Shown: positions 1 to 12,569 of the stretch, piece by piece
Layout: the number at the start of each line of letters is the position of its first letter
Numbering within the stretch: the stretch's first letter is position 1
Notes under the pieces: generated by a model
Database searches by the model: none
What the model was told of the DNA's origin: nothing
What the model saw: the letters and a program-made list of their open reading frames with translations, nothing else
Origin: Chondrilla cf. caribensis
Taxonomy: Eukaryota > Porifera > Demospongiae > Chondrillida > Chondrillidae
Assembly: GCA_964020155.1 (NCBI GenBank)
Contig: OZ026555.1
Location: 4,192,295 to 4,256,294 of the forward strand
DNA: 64,000 nt
Direction: 5' to 3'
Position numbers and translations under genes: made by a program

Positions 1-1642
1 TGGCCACACGAGACACAAACCTCAAAGAAAACTCACTGGAGGTGGATACACTTGTGTCTGTACTGAAAAGTGAGGTACTGTCACTTTCAAACCTCCTCTT
101 TCGATCAGCAGTGATGACCGCCCTGTGGAGAGGAGTTATGGATGTTCTTCCGCCACTTGAAGACTTGTCTGTACGGAAACCTCTTCTCAGAGACGGTGTA
201 CGGCGTTCAGTCGTGGCAGCAATAAACATTGGATTGGGACAAGTGAAAAGGGACAAAATACCTTCAGACTGAGCTGAATCGGACAGCTGTGATGTGTTTG
301 GAGACTGCCTGCCTTCCAATGACAACTTATCAATGCTCTCCAGTGAAGTGGAAGGACTGACCTCGGTCTCATGCTGCCATTCCCGAGCTTCCACGCTACC
401 CGGTGTCTTCAGGAGTCTTTGGAAGATTTCAGGTCCAGAGATGACGGCCTCAGTTTTGACACCCTCCACCAGTAGAGGGAAGCCCTCCTCTTCTGGGACA
501 ATGATGCTTCTGAAGGAGGCGCTAAACTGGGATGGAGTCCCAGCAGACATGTTGGTACTGGATGTGGTTGACTGGTTGGGTGTAACCCCATACGTCAGTC
601 CAGCAGTGGGTGTGACCACGGGCGTGACGGTCCCGGACTTACTGGAAGAACCCTGTAGCAGGTTGTCTTTGACCACGGAGTGCTTCTTTTCCTTTGGCTT
701 GCTGTACTGTAGTGGCGTTGAAGTTGCCATCATTTCTGTGGACCCCAAGAACGTCTTTGTGGTTGGGAAATCCGTTTGGTTGCTACTGGATGGAGCCGAG
801 CGCTTGGTCTTGGTGGTCAAGTGTGTCGACTGGACTCCTTGTTCCTCTCGCTGCAGGAGCTGAAGACGTTCATACTTCCGTTCCACAGCTAATCTTTTAT
901 CTATCTCTTCACCTAATTCCCTCTCTTTGTAGCTCATTTGATCACAATGCTTACGTTTCATTTCCTCCAATTCAGTATATTTTGATGCAATCTCTTTGTC
1001 AAGGCTTGCCTTCAAGGTGTTGAGTTCACTTTCTCTCTTTCCCCATTTTTTCTGGTCTTCAGCGTGACGATCCCGAAGGTTTTTAACTTCTCCAGTGTGA
1101 CGGTACTCCATTTCTTCAATTCTCTTCAGTGCTTCCCTTAACTGGGCCTGAAGATCCAGAGATGAAGTGGACTTTTGCTGGTCCAGTTCGACAGCATGTG
1201 CTGGGGATGGTTCTGTTGTGTGTGTTGGGGGCACTACTTCATCAGTTCTTGAAGGTACCAAGGATGAGGACCCAGGGGTACTGAAACTCGACATAGTTGG
1301 CATCAGAAAGGCAACAGGTTCACTGCCGTGTTGCAAAACATGATGCTCGCTTTCCTCATGCCCGACGTGCCCTCCATGTGGATTCTCATGCTGAGTCAGT
1401 TCGTAGTGCTGCAAGGCCACAGAACCAAAGGCATCGAATTCATCATCACCAACGTTCTGCGTGTGTGGCACATGTGTATGTTGTGTGTTCGAACGTTGTT
1501 GCATGTGCAAAGGGACTTCAGGAACAGAGATTTCCTGCCTGGCACCATTGTTATTTTGGTTACCAGATCGATTGTAAATTGACCCATTGGAGGAGTTTTG
1601 AGCTCTAGATGACCGTCCACACCCTCGCTGACTCCTCGACAT
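1..1642 (-). CDS. ATRIP: ATRIP-like checkpoint protein, 5' part (runs off left edge)
   Basis: The minus strand is open without a stop from an ATG at 1642-1640 to base 1, 547 codons, with an in-frame stop upstream at 1717-1715. In order the protein shows a polar N-terminus, an acidic patch (GDDEFDAFGS, about residue 60), a Gln/Glu/Lys-rich coiled coil (about residues 170-270, containing LQAQLREALKRIEEMEYRH), then a Ser/Thr-rich stretch with the phrase TDFPTTKTF. ATRIP, the partner of the ATR kinase, has the same order: an acidic RPA-binding patch, a coiled coil, then an FPTKESF-like phrase, followed by a helical C-terminal region that would lie off the left edge. The match is from recalled family features, so the name is probable rather than proven. 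No intron is evident. The gene is head-to-head with the first 7TM gene across 875 bp. Confidence 0.62.
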   Translation of the reverse strand, partial: MSRSQRGCGRSSRAQNSSNGSIYNRSGNQNNNGARQEISVPEVPLHMQQRSNTQHTHVPHTQNVGDDEFDAFGSVALQHYELTQHENPHGGHVGHEESEHHVLQHGSEPVAFLMPTMSSFSTPGSSSLVPSRTDEVVPPTHTTEPSPAHAVELDQQKSTSSLDLQAQLREALKRIEEMEYRHTGEVKNLRDRHAEDQKKWGKRESELNTLKASLDKEIASKYTELEEMKRKHCDQMSYKERELGEEIDKRLAVERKYERLQLLQREEQGVQSTHLTTKTKRSAPSSSNQTDFPTTKTFLGSTEMMATSTPLQYSKPKEKKHSVVKDNLLQGSSSKSGTVTPVVTPTAGLTYGVTPNQSTTSSTNMSAGTPSQFSASFRSIIVPEEEGFPLLVEGVKTEAVISGPEIFQRLLKTPGSVEAREWQHETEVSPSTSLESIDKLSLEGRQSPNTSQLSDSAQSEGILSLFTCPNPMFIAATTERRTPSLRRGFRTDKSSSGGRTSITPLHRAVITADRKRRFESDSTSLFSTDTSVSTSSEFSLRFVSRVA

Positions 1643-2278
1643 CCTAAAACTCCAGAAAATCCAGCTTTGGTTCACTGAGCAACCCTTCAGCCTCAACAGG
1701 TCTGTGAAACAAAACTATACAGTACTACTAGCTCCACATTAAACAGGCACATATAAGAAATCATGTATACTGGAGCCTGTATACCACAATGTATAGTATT
1801 CATGATCATACAAGCACTGTATATGATCCATAATGATACACATACGATTTGATGACATACACATAGTACATGAACTATGATGACACACACAGTACACGAT
1901 GTTCATAATACAATAAGGTAGGCTAAGGGTACCCACTCCACATCGTCCGCATAGACAAGACAACCACATGTACAATGGTATACAGTATTAGAAGTGAACG
2001 TGTGATGAAACCTGGAGGCGTTTGAATGACTACGATACCCGTTAGACACGGTTTATTACGACTTATATTACCTTTAGCGAATTCATGAGAGAAGAGTTCA
2101 AAAACAAGTAGAATCAGCGTGGTGTTCTGTGTCAGCGCTGAAACATTCTTTGCGCCATTTTGCAGGTAAGGAACACGTGACTGGCGCAGAGCCGCGCACG
2201 TGACTGTATACATGATCCGTGGGAGGATAGAAGCCCAACACTTGCTATAGATCGTACACTCGACTTCAAAGGCTGGCA

Positions 2279-2316
<38 letters not shown>

Positions 2317-2517
2317 GATTAGGTACACGTGTAATTGTCCATGAAGCAATTATTGTCAACTACAGGGATTTCTGTGTACTACCTACTCTTCAAAATTATG
2401 AACTGAAAATGAAAAACATCGAAATTGGTACTGTTTCGTGTCAGTCCATTGTGTGCCAGAGAGAGAGCGAGAGAATTCAAGAGGTCGTTATGGTTTCAAG
2501 AGGTCAAAGAGGTCGTT
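1643..2517. other. divergent intergenic region with the first A-unit flank
   Basis: This 875-bp gap lies between two divergent genes and should hold both promoters. From about 1905 it matches the 5' flanks of the other A genes (near 7270, 12255 and 17705), so the A-type repeat unit begins near 1900. No clear TATA box is seen for either gene. A GA-rich stretch (2459-2475) precedes the A1 start. Confidence 0.55.
2281..2312. repeat. AT microsatellite
   Basis: Sixteen AT dinucleotides in the 5' flank of A1. The flank of A2 has only a short ATATAT at the same place. Confidence 0.9.
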
Positions 2518-4860
2518 ATGGTTTCATACGGGATGCTATCTTTCCTACAGTTGGTGATCCTCTTACCACTAGTTGCTTCAGGAGATGAAGTAATAACTTC
2601 AGAGAGATGTATTTCTAACTTTGCTGAATTGGAAGATAAGGTGTTTGGTACCAACAACCAAATCAGAGCTGATCTCTACAGAGTTTTCTTCCCCACCAAT
2701 GCAAATACCCCTTTCTCTGTCATTGTGTCTTATCAGTTGATATCACAGAATGGATCTACCAATATTGCGTCCTATGTTTCCTCAGATCATAACTGTAAAC
2801 ACCAGCTGTGGAAGTGGGTATCTTCTCCGGCATTTTTATTAATGTCTCCTGAAATACTTAACAATATTACTCTCTTCACTCTCAACTATTTCAAAATATG
2901 GATCACTCCTCAAATCACCATTCCCATTCCCAAACCATGTCCCAATGTGACTCAGCGCATTCTTGAGCAAATAACCACTTCGGTGAGTCTCTCAGTCTCT
3001 CTTATTTTTCTCCCTATCTTCTTGTCCTATTAATTGTACCATGTCTTGTACATTTGTGTGAGAATTTTCAACATTCTCTCACAAATGTCACAGTGATGTC
3101 AAATTAAAGTTTAATTCGACATCACGGTGTATTTGTTATCATGTTTCCATGTTGACATGTTGTAGCACCTGCAAATGTGCACGTGCCTGTTGTTATTAAA
3201 TTGTACATGTCTACATTGTACAACCAAACATTTGTCTGATTTTTTGAACCCGACACAAATTTCAATTGCACACTTTCTCCGGGATTTGAACATTGATACA
3301 CCCGGCCAATATGCACATTACATAGTATTACACTTCTGCAGTTACTGTAGGAACATTATAATTGTAAAATGATCAGTTGAGAGTCTATCTCAAGGGTTGT
3401 TTTGGTGAAAGTTACATAAATTTTACAAATATTGATGATATTGTAACAGTGCCATTGACAATTTCAATTGCTTTCAATTTCATATCTCCATACTCCATAT
3501 AGCTTCTACCAGTCGAGAGTATATATAAATATATTATGGGCTGTGCACTTTTCGTGGCAAAACTTACATTCAATTTACAAATGTGATATTGTAACAATAA
3601 AAAATTGAAAACAGTTTCAAACATTGCTTTTAAAATTTTGTATCTCCATTCTCCATATAGCTTCAAGATTATTCACTAGGACGTCTAGCACAAAAAACAC
3701 ACCCAGGAAAAGTCTTAGTTGGTTGCTTGAGGAATTCTCATACTGATGCATATCAAATTCGTTGCAACAGTGGAGATGAACAGACAAATCTTTGTATTTA
3801 CACGGTTTCCATTCTTCTGTCAGTAGTGATGTGTGTGGGAATATGCTTTGAGTTACTAGCCACATGGTTTGGGTTGGCTTATATACTGAAACTCACTCTC
3901 AAATGGGTTGCGAACAACAGTCACAGTCGCTCGTTTCAGTATTACGGTCTATTGTGGGGCTTCATAATCAGTATAGGATTGTTGGGAGTAACTCTGTTCA
4001 TTTTCGACTTACAAGTAGGATACAATCTAACATCACAACTTGACCAGAATAGTTCTGCATCAGTACAAATATATATATACATAATTCTAGGAACTGTCAT
4101 TCTGGTGTTATCAGTGACAATGGGTCTACCAACATCCATTTATTTTGCATACAAGTACAAGGCATTTGTAATTCCACTCATTTTCTTGATACCTGCCAAA
4201 ATCTTGTGCTGCTGTAACAAAAGGAAATCCACAACAATTGCTTTTGGCTTCTTTCTTTGGATACAGATAGCCTCCTTGCAGCTCCTACTATCCCATGCTT
4301 GTTTTCTGATCATCGCTATTTCAGTGAATACATACGGTGTAATATGGGCACTGTTTACTCTCATTATGATATTCTTGTGTCTGGTCAACATATTTGCCAT
4401 CCTCTTCACCATCTCTGCTTACCAGTCCACTCCTCGTCAACTTAAACCACAAGGTAGTAGCTACCTCATCTTACGAGCTGTGATACTGGCTCCAGTACAA
4501 GTGATGGTCATTTGTGCATCCCTTCTTTTCTTATCTGGGGGATATGCTGTTAATTATTCAGGTACAAACCTGGATAGCTTTCAAACCACATTGAAGGCAA
4601 TAGCACTGCCACTGTTGATTGCAACCATCATATACTGCATAAAAAAGGTCACTTGGATTTGGTTGAAATTGTCCGCTAAGATTAATAGAAATGAACCACG
4701 TCTCCGTCAAGGGATTGGGGAGGAGGAATTGAGCACACCTGGGTTGCACACACTGGCACACGAATACCTCATTGCCAGAGGAAGTGAATGGGAGTCTGAT
4801 AATAGGGATGTGCACGTCTCGGGAGCAGGAACTCAAAGTTATCACTTGTTGGAAGACTGA
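2518..4860 (+). CDS. 7TM protein A1, two exons
   Basis: Exons are 2518-2982 and 3661-4860; the 678-bp intron has GTGAGT and TATAG ends in phase 0, giving 554 aa. The ATG at 2518 is chosen because all four A copies keep it just before the signal peptide (MLSFLQLVILLPLVASG); A1 also has a duplicated GGTCGTTATGGTTTCA with an out-of-frame ATG at 2490. The ectodomain (about 25-200) has NCKHQLWKW, several N-glycosylation sequons and six Cys. Hydrophobic helices lie near 204-230, 249-270, 292-318, 348-375, 380-408, 422-447 and 466-490. Between helices 3 and 4 are AFVIPLIFLIPAK (323-335) and CCC (338-340), a possible palmitoylation site. The acidic tail ends in YHLLED, where YHLL fits a YxxΦ sorting signal. 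I do not recognise the family, and there are no DRY or NPxxY motifs of common GPCRs. A cell-surface receptor-like role is inference. Confidence 0.85.
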
Positions 4861-6706
4861 TGTAGGTCCCTGCCTGTTGGTGCTCAACATTCATATAACA
4901 TTGTACATGTAGAATTACCCTTTGTTAATAGACATGGATATAATTTAGTTAACTAGGTTGTTACATTAGTATTGTGATAATATCATTATAGTGGCAATAA
5001 CTTTATAAATATATATATAAGTGTTGTAGCTATTATTAATGTAATATAACTAGCTGCATGACAATGTGCAGCAGTTCAGCTATACCATGCATATTGTATT
5101 TATTTTATAATAATGATGGGACCTTGAATTATATGCACGCATTTTGAATATTATAGCAATGTTGCATTATTTTTCAATTTGAGTATAATAATATTATTAA
5201 CTGTGTGTGCAGTAGGGTGGTGATTTTTGTGTTATATTATTATACATTTCTATTTTTATATAATATCTTATATTTATAATATTATAATATATATACGCAC
5301 TGGCAAGGCAAATGTAAGTTTGCCAGTTAACAGTGCAGGTATATATGTATTCGCATGCACACTTTGATCTGCTCACACAACATAACATGCACATATATAG
5401 AATGATTATCCACACACTAATATTGTATAGCTAAGTAACTTACATGCAAGACATATTAAAGTACTATACATATGCACTGTACAGCATATCCAGTGTGAAG
5501 GCAGTATAAACTAATGATAATAATACTATTACTTAGTGTACAAATTGTTTCAAACTATACTGAATACAGTACACTGTACATATTAGGTATGAATCACTGT
5601 AGATTAGTTCTGTACTTCAGTACCTATATGTAGGCCCACCAGAGCAATGCATGAACATGTGTTCACAAGAGAGCTGTATGTAATAGCTGTGCATGGCCTG
5701 TCTAGGTGCACTACAGCAGGGATGAAGTGACAATTGCTCAACAAGGGCAAAGACTGAGGTAATCGGTAATCACTTTAAATTTTCATGCTGTTGTACACCT
5801 GACAGGCTACAAATATTATGCATGTTGTTATTATAAAACTAGATAAATTCTTGGTGAAAGGTCAATGAAACAAATCAAGAAGTATGTTCACATTACGGGA
5901 AGGTTGTTTACATCGCAGATGTGAACAGACTAGTCCTGTTGATCTCTTACTAATCATGGCACATACCAACATGTACTGAACAGGTACTTACTAGAATGGT
6001 GGAGGTTTTGAGAGGGTATACTGACAAACAGTATCCAATTATACAGTGCACAAATAAGTCAACATAAACGTGGAGAACAACAGTTACCCTTGGAATATAT
6101 GTATATCGCTATGCACAAATACTACAACTTTTGATAGCAGATAGCATATGACCACTCTCCTCGGAAGCAAACAACACAATACGTACAGTACAACAATAAA
6201 AACATGCAGTAAAGATGGCTACATACATACTTGTATCCTGGTTGATGGCGGGATCAAAGGAAAATCTGTACAAACATAAACAATGTAGCACAGGTCAGTG
6301 ATTCATACATACGGTACATAAGTATATATACAAATATATATATCATGCTACAATTCACACATGCATGCCATGTGACCACAGCAATCTGCATGGTCTACAT
6401 TGGGTGAGTTTAGTGAAGACACAGCAGGAATACACATGTACGTACATATGTACTGTACATACAGTGGTTGTAGGTTACAGTGAGTTATTCCCAAATACTG
6501 CCTGTCACAACAATCCAAGTTTTTCATTGTTTTTTTTATTACATTTTCACTGTTTAGGGATGTAATGGACCTATAATGGATTATGTAATGTAGTGTTCTG
6601 TTGGTACACAAAAATTCAAATACATAGCTCGCATGATTTGCTGTGTGTATGTATATACACTGGTATACTGAGAACATGTTATGGATAAACATAACAGTTA
6701 CACTAC
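4861..6706. other. 3' spacer of the A1 unit
   Basis: AT-rich spacer matching those after A2, A3 and A4. Compared with them it lacks two blocks that carry DNM1L exon copies: at about 5620 the last exon is missing, and at about 6153 the exon before it is missing. No open frame longer than chance is supported. Confidence 0.6.
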
Positions 6707-6761
6707 CTATGAGCTGACAGTCGATCCTATGATCTGTATCACTGGTATTGTGGACAATCTC
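6707..6761 (-). pseudogene. DNM1L: duplicated DNM1L exon (isolated copy)
   Basis: A 55-bp block on the minus strand, flanked by CTGTCAG and GTAGTG splice sites, reads EIVHNTSDTDHRIDCQLI. It is the counterpart of the exon at 24299-24353 (EKVHNTSDTDQRIDCQLI). The neighbouring exons of the gene are missing here, so it is a duplication fragment without coding use. Confidence 0.75.
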
Positions 6762-6840
6762 CTGACAGCAAGATGAATGGGAAATGAACATGCACACACA
6801 GTGATGTATACATGCACACATGTATGTATGCGCACGTGCT

Positions 6841-6855
6841 ACACACACACACACA

Positions 6856-6934
<79 letters not shown>

Positions 6935-6941
6935 TGCACAC

Positions 6942-6998
<57 letters not shown>

Positions 6999-7078
6999 CA
7001 CACACACACATACACACGTACACACACACGCACACACAACACGCACACACATACACGCACACACACACACGCACACAC
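6841..7078. repeat. compound CA microsatellite
   Basis: About 240 bp of (CA)n interrupted by TGCA, CGCA and TACA variants. It follows the orphan DNM1L exon, as a CA tract does at 24399 in the intact gene. Confidence 0.95.
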
Positions 7079-7887
7079 ATACCAACCTAAAGAATATGAT
7101 CAATGGCGATACACACATGCAATACATGATCTATGAGGACACACACAGTACATGATCAATGACAATACACACAGTATATGATTTATGATGATACACACAG
7201 TACATACAATCTATAATGATACACACAGTACTTGATGTATATAATACAAAAAACAAATAAACTTCTACAAGGTAGGCTAAGGGTATCCACTCCACATCGT
7301 CCATCTAGACAAGACAACAACATACATGTGAACGTGGAATAAAACCTGGAGGCAGTTAGTCTGGCATAGCTAGACTAGGAGGCAGTTGAATGACTACAAT
7401 ACCCATTGGACACGGTTTATCACGACTTACATTATATTCATCACCCTTTTGCAAATTCATGAGAGATGAGTTCAAAATAGAGTGGAATCAATGGGTGTTC
7501 AGTGACAGAGTTGAAACATTCCTTGCACCAATTTGCAGGTAAGGAACATGGGACTGGCGCAGAGCTGCACACGTAACTGTGTGCATGATCCGTGGGGGAT
7601 AGAAGCCCCATGTATGATATAGACTGTACACTTGACTTCAAAGGCCGGCACCATATATATGCCGACTCATATCAAAATGTTTAAGTCATTAAATTCTTAT
7701 GCGTGCATATACATGATTAAGTTCACATGAAATTGTCTATGAAGCAATTATTGTCAACCACAGGGTTTTCTGTGTACTATCTGTCCTCCAAAATTATGAA
7801 CTGAAAATGAAAACATCAAAATTGGCACTATTTATGTCAGTCCATTGTGTGCCAGAGAGAAAGGGAGAGAGAATTCAAGAGGTCGTT
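7079..7887. other. 5' flank of A2
   Basis: Starts with short tandem GATCAATGACAATACACACAGTA-like units (7090-7230), then matches the flank upstream of A1 from about 7265 on. It contains the conserved GGTAGGCTAAGGGTA and ACTGGCGCAGAGCTGC words found before all A genes. No TATA box stands out. Confidence 0.5.
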
Positions 7888-10194
7888 ATGGTTTCATACG
7901 GAATGCTATCTTTCCTACAGTTGGTGACCCTCTTACCACTGGTTGCTTCAGGAGATGGAGTAACAACTTCAAAGAGGTGTATTTCTAACTTTGCTGAATT
8001 GGAAGATAAGGTGTTTGGTACCAACAACCAAATCAGAGCTGATCTCTACAGAGTTTTCTTCCCCACCAATGCAAATACCCCTTTCTCTGTCATTGTGTCT
8101 TATCAGTTGATATCACAGAATGGATCTACCAATATTGCATCCTATGTTTCCTCAGATCATAACTGTAAACACCAGCTATGGAAGTGGGTATCTTCTCCAG
8201 CATTTATATTAATGTCTCCTGAAATACTTAACAATATTACTCTCTTCACTCTCAACTATTTCAAAATATGGATCACTCCTCAAATCACCATTCCCATTCC
8301 CGAACCATGTCCCAATGTGACTCAGCGCATTCTTGAGCAAATAACCACTTCGGTGAGTCTCTCAGTCTCTCTTATATATTTCTCCCTATCTTATTGCTCT
8401 ATTAATTGTACCATGTCTTGTACATTTGTGTGAGAATTTTCAACATTCTCTCACAAATGTCACAGTGATGTCAAAATGAAGTTTAATTTGACATCACTGT
8501 GTATTTGTTATCATGTTTTCATGTTGACATGTTGTAGCACCTGGAAATGTGCACGTGCCTGATGTTATTAAATTGTGCATGTCTACATTGTACAACCTTT
8601 GTCTGACTTTCTTGAACCTGACACAAATTTCAATTGCACACTTTCTCTGGGATTTAAACATAGATACACCCGGCCAATATGCACATTACATACTCTTCTG
8701 CAGTTACTGTAGGAACATTATAATTGTACAATGACCAGTTGAGAGTCTATCTCTGAGTCAAGGGTTGTGTTGTTAAGTTATTGAAAATTACATAAATTTT
8801 ACAAATGTGATATTGTAACAGTGTCAAACTTTGCTTTCAATTTCACATCTCCATACTCCATATAGCTTTTACGAGTTTAGAATATATATGGCTGTGTGAT
8901 TTTCGTGGTGAAACTATAGCATTCACTTACAAATGTGATATTGTAACGATAAAAAATTGAAAACAGTTTCAAACATTGCTTTTAAAATTTTGTATCTCCA
9001 TTCTCCATATAGCTTCAAGATTATTCACTAGGACGTCTAGCACACAAAACTCATCCAGGAAATGTCTTAGTTGGTTGCTTAAGGAATTCTCATACTGGTG
9101 CATATCAAATTCCTTGTGATAGAGTGTATGAACGGATTTCCATTTTACTTCTGTCAGGAGTGATGTGTGTGGGAATATGCTTCGAGTTACTAGCCACATG
9201 GTTTGGGTTGGCTTATATACTGAAACTCACTCTCAAATGGGTTGCGAACAACAGTCATAGTCGCTCGTTTCAGCATTATGGTCTATTTTGGGGCTTCACT
9301 GTCAGTATAGGATTGTTGGGAGCAATTCTATTCATTTTCGACTTACAAGTAGGATACAATCTAACATCACAACTTAACCAGAATAGTTCTGAATCAGTAC
9401 AAACATATATATATGTAATTCTAGGAACTGTCATTCTGGTGTTATCAGTGACAATGGGTCTACCAACATCCATTTATTTTGCATACAAGTACAAGGCATT
9501 TGCAATTCCACTCATTTTCTTGATACCTGCCAAAATCTTGTGCTGCTGTAACAAAAGGAAATCCACAACGATTGCTTTTGGCTTCTTTCTTTGGGTACAG
9601 ATAGCATCCTTGCAGCTTCTACTATCCCATGCTTGTTTTCTGATCATTGCTATTTTAGTGAATACATACGGTGTAATATGGGCACTGTTTACTATCATTA
9701 TGATATTCTTGTGTCTGGTCAACATATTTGCCATCCTCTTTACCATCTCTGCTTACCAGTCCACTCCTCGTCAACTTAGACCACAAGGTAGTAGCTACCT
9801 CATCTTACGAGCTGTGATACTGGCTCCAGTACAAGTGATGGTCATTTGTGCATCCCTTCTTTTCTTATCTGGAGGATACGCTGTTAATTATTCAGGTACA
9901 AACCTGGATAGCTTTCAAACCACATTAAAGGCAATAGCACTGCCACTGTTGATTGCAACCATCATATACTGCGTAAAAAAGGTCACTTGGATTTGGTTGA
10001 AATTGTCCGCTAAGATTAATAGAAATGAACCACGTCTCCGTCAAGGGATTGGGGAGGAGGAATTGAACACACCTGGGTTGCACACACTGGCACACGAAGA
10101 CCTCATTGCCAGAGGAAATGAATGGGAGTCTGATAATAGGGATGTGCAAGTCTCGGGAGAAGGAATTCAAAGTTATCACTTGTTGGAAGACTGA
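7888..10194 (+). CDS. 7TM protein A2, two exons
   Basis: Exons are 7888-8352 and 9013-10194 (660-bp intron, phase 0), giving 548 aa. Exon 1 is nearly identical to that of A1. Exon 2 differs in the juxtamembrane segment, where a stretch after YQIPCDR is shortened so that one of the Cys seen in A1 is lost. The seven helices, the AIPLIFLIPAK/CCCNK loop and the YHLLED tail are intact. In the first two helices it groups with A1 (CFELLATWFGLAYIL) rather than with A3 and A4. Confidence 0.85.
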
Positions 10195-10654
10195 TGTAGG
10201 TCACTGCCTGTTGGTGCTCAACATTCATATAACATTGTACATGTAGAATTGTGCTTTGTTAATAGACATTGTTTAAAATTAGTTGATTAGGTTGTTACAT
10301 TAGTATTATGATAATATTATTATAGTGGCAATAATTTTATATAAACGTTGTAACTGTGTGGTAGGTATAGGCTCAGCTATACCACGCATATTATTATAAT
10401 AATGATGGGACCTCGAAGTATATGCATGTATTTTGAATATAATAGCAATATTGCAATATCATGCGCGTGCAGTAGGCTGGTGATTTCTGTATAATATTAT
10501 AATGCATTTTTATTTTTATATATATTTATCTATGTACTGGCAAAGCAAATATTATAATTATTGACAACACAATCACAATCAAGTGTGCCAATCAACAGTG
10601 CAAACACATACGTATCCACACCCACCCACCCAGACCCACTCACACAAAATACCA

Positions 10655-10656
<2 letters not shown>

Positions 10657-10703
<47 letters not shown>
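10657..10703. repeat. TA microsatellite
   Basis: Twenty-three TA units without interruption in the spacer after A2; absent at the same place in other A units. Confidence 0.95.
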
Positions 10704-10708
<5 letters not shown>

Positions 10709-10975
10709 TATATAGAATGATCATCCACACATTAATATTGTATAGCTAAGTAATACATGCACATGCAAGATATTATAACATGTATACATATGCACTGTGC
10801 AGCATATCCAGGGCGAAGGAAATATAAATTAATGATAATAATACCATTATATAGTGTACAAAATTGTTTTAAAATATACAAAATACAGTTATTAGGTATA
10901 AATCACTGCAGATTAGAATCTGTACTCTAGTTCGAACAGTTCAGTGATATTAGTAACAATAATTGTTCAAGGGAG

Positions 10976-11698
10976 CTAGAAGAACTCCTCTGCTCCAAGA
11001 TCTCTGATCTCACTGAGGATATCCATTGCTTTATTGTGGAGAGCCTGTAGGACCACCAGAGCAATACATGGACATGTGTTCACAAGAGAACTGTATGTAA
11101 TAGCTGTAGCCTGTCTAGGTGCACTACAGCAGGGATGAAGTGACAATTGCTCACCAAGGGCAAAGACTGAGGTAATCGGTATTCACTTTTTTCTGCTGTT
11201 GCACACCTGACAGGCTACGAATATTATGCAGCATATTATACATATAAAACTATAATATACATTCTTGCAAACAGGTCAATGAAACAAATCAAGAAGTGTT
11301 TTCACATTACGGGAAGGTTGTTCACATTGCAGATGTGATCAGACGTTCATGTTAATCTCTGTACTAACCATAGTACATACCAACATGTGCTGAACAGGTA
11401 CTTGCTAGGATGGTGGAGTTTGTGAGAGGGTATACCAACAAACAGTATCCAATTATACAGTGTACAAATAAGTCAACATAAATGTAGAGAACAACCCTTG
11501 GGATATATGTATATCACTATGCATAAATGCCACAACTTTTGATAGCAGATAGCATATGACCACTTGTCAACCTGACGTATTGCAGTAGTTGACAGCGGGC
11601 AAGCATGTAGACACCCTCACCTCCAACATAGCAGCCGTTTCCTTTCTTCTTGTGTAGATCTCTGGTGATTAAACCATTACGTGGTCGACAACTTCACT
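10976..11698 (-). pseudogene. DNM1L: DNM1L 3'-exon duplicate, A2-A3 spacer
   Basis: Two exon copies on the minus strand. The one at 11698-11621 matches the intact exon at 21956-21879 but has a premature TAA in place of the Glu codon in the MVESPE segment. The terminal exon copy at 11044-10976 ends in the same DLGAEEFF stop and has one extra Asn codon. Splice sites survive. Upstream exons are absent, so this is a partial copy carried with the A-gene duplication. Confidence 0.8.
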
Positions 11699-12569
11699 CT
11701 GGATTGACGGAAAGACAATAAGTGTCTCAACGCTTCTCCTCGAAAGCAAACAACACAATACGTACAGTACAACAATAAACACATGCGGTAAAGATGGGTA
11801 CATACATACTTGTATCCTGGCTGAGGGGTAAATCAAAGGAAAAACTGTGCAAACATAAACCATGTAGCACAGGGTACATATGTATATATTATATATATAT
11901 TTACGTATATATAATATATTTGCACATGCATGTCATGTGACCACAGCAAACTGCGTAGGCGACATTGGGTGGATTTAGTGAAGACACAGCGGGAATACAC
12001 ATGTACGTGCACAAGTACTGTACATACAGTGGTTGTAGGTTACAGTGAGTTATTCCAAAATACTGCCTGTTATAACAATCCAAGTTTTCATTGTTTTATT
12101 CTTACATTTTCACTATTTAGGGATGTAATGGACCTATAATGGATGACATGACATAATGTAGTACATGATCAAATGTGACACACACAGTACATACAATGTA
12201 TAATGTTATACACAGTACCTGATGTATATAATACAAAAAACAAATAAACTTCTACAAGGTAGGCTAAAGGTATACACTTCACATCGTCCGTATAGACAAG
12301 GCAACCACATACATGTGAACGTGGAATAGAACCTGGAGGCAGTTAGTCTGGCATAGCTAGACCCATTCCCACCTCCAATTTAAAATTGGAGGCAGTTGAA
12401 TGACTATGATACCCGTTAGACACGGTTTATGAAGACTTACATTATATTCACGTGACTGGCGCAGAGCTGCGCACGTGACATGAACTGAAAATGGTCATTG
12501 AAATTGACACCATTATTGCCAGTTCATCGTGTGCCAGAGAGAGAGAGAGAAAGAATTCAAGAGGTCGTT

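Larger units (their letters stand above)
10195..12569. other. 3' spacer of A2 and 5' flank of A3
   Basis: AT-rich spacer holding a TA microsatellite, two decayed DNM1L exons on the minus strand, and from about 12245 the conserved A-gene upstream block. In that block A3 lacks about 100 bp present before A1 and A2. No other gene is seen. Confidence 0.55.

Noticed and set aside
42..1023. Plus-strand open frames at the left edge (up to 189 codons)
   Set aside because: They are antisense to the longer minus-strand ATRIP-like frame, which has domain order and an upstream in-frame stop.
2425..2517. Longer N-terminus for A1 starting at 2425
   Set aside because: The upstream residues are not conserved in A2-A4, whereas the ATG at 2518 and the signal peptide are.
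3942..4412. Recurring minus-strand open frames opposite exon 2 of every A gene
   Set aside because: They recur only because the sense exons are near-identical copies; they show no independent signal such as a start context or membrane pattern of their own.
6739..7155. Long open frames of His-Thr or Cys-Val repeats over the CA tract
   Set aside because: Translations of a dinucleotide repeat in several frames at once; no coding meaning. The same applies to 22124-22539, 24331-24499 and 24656-25425.
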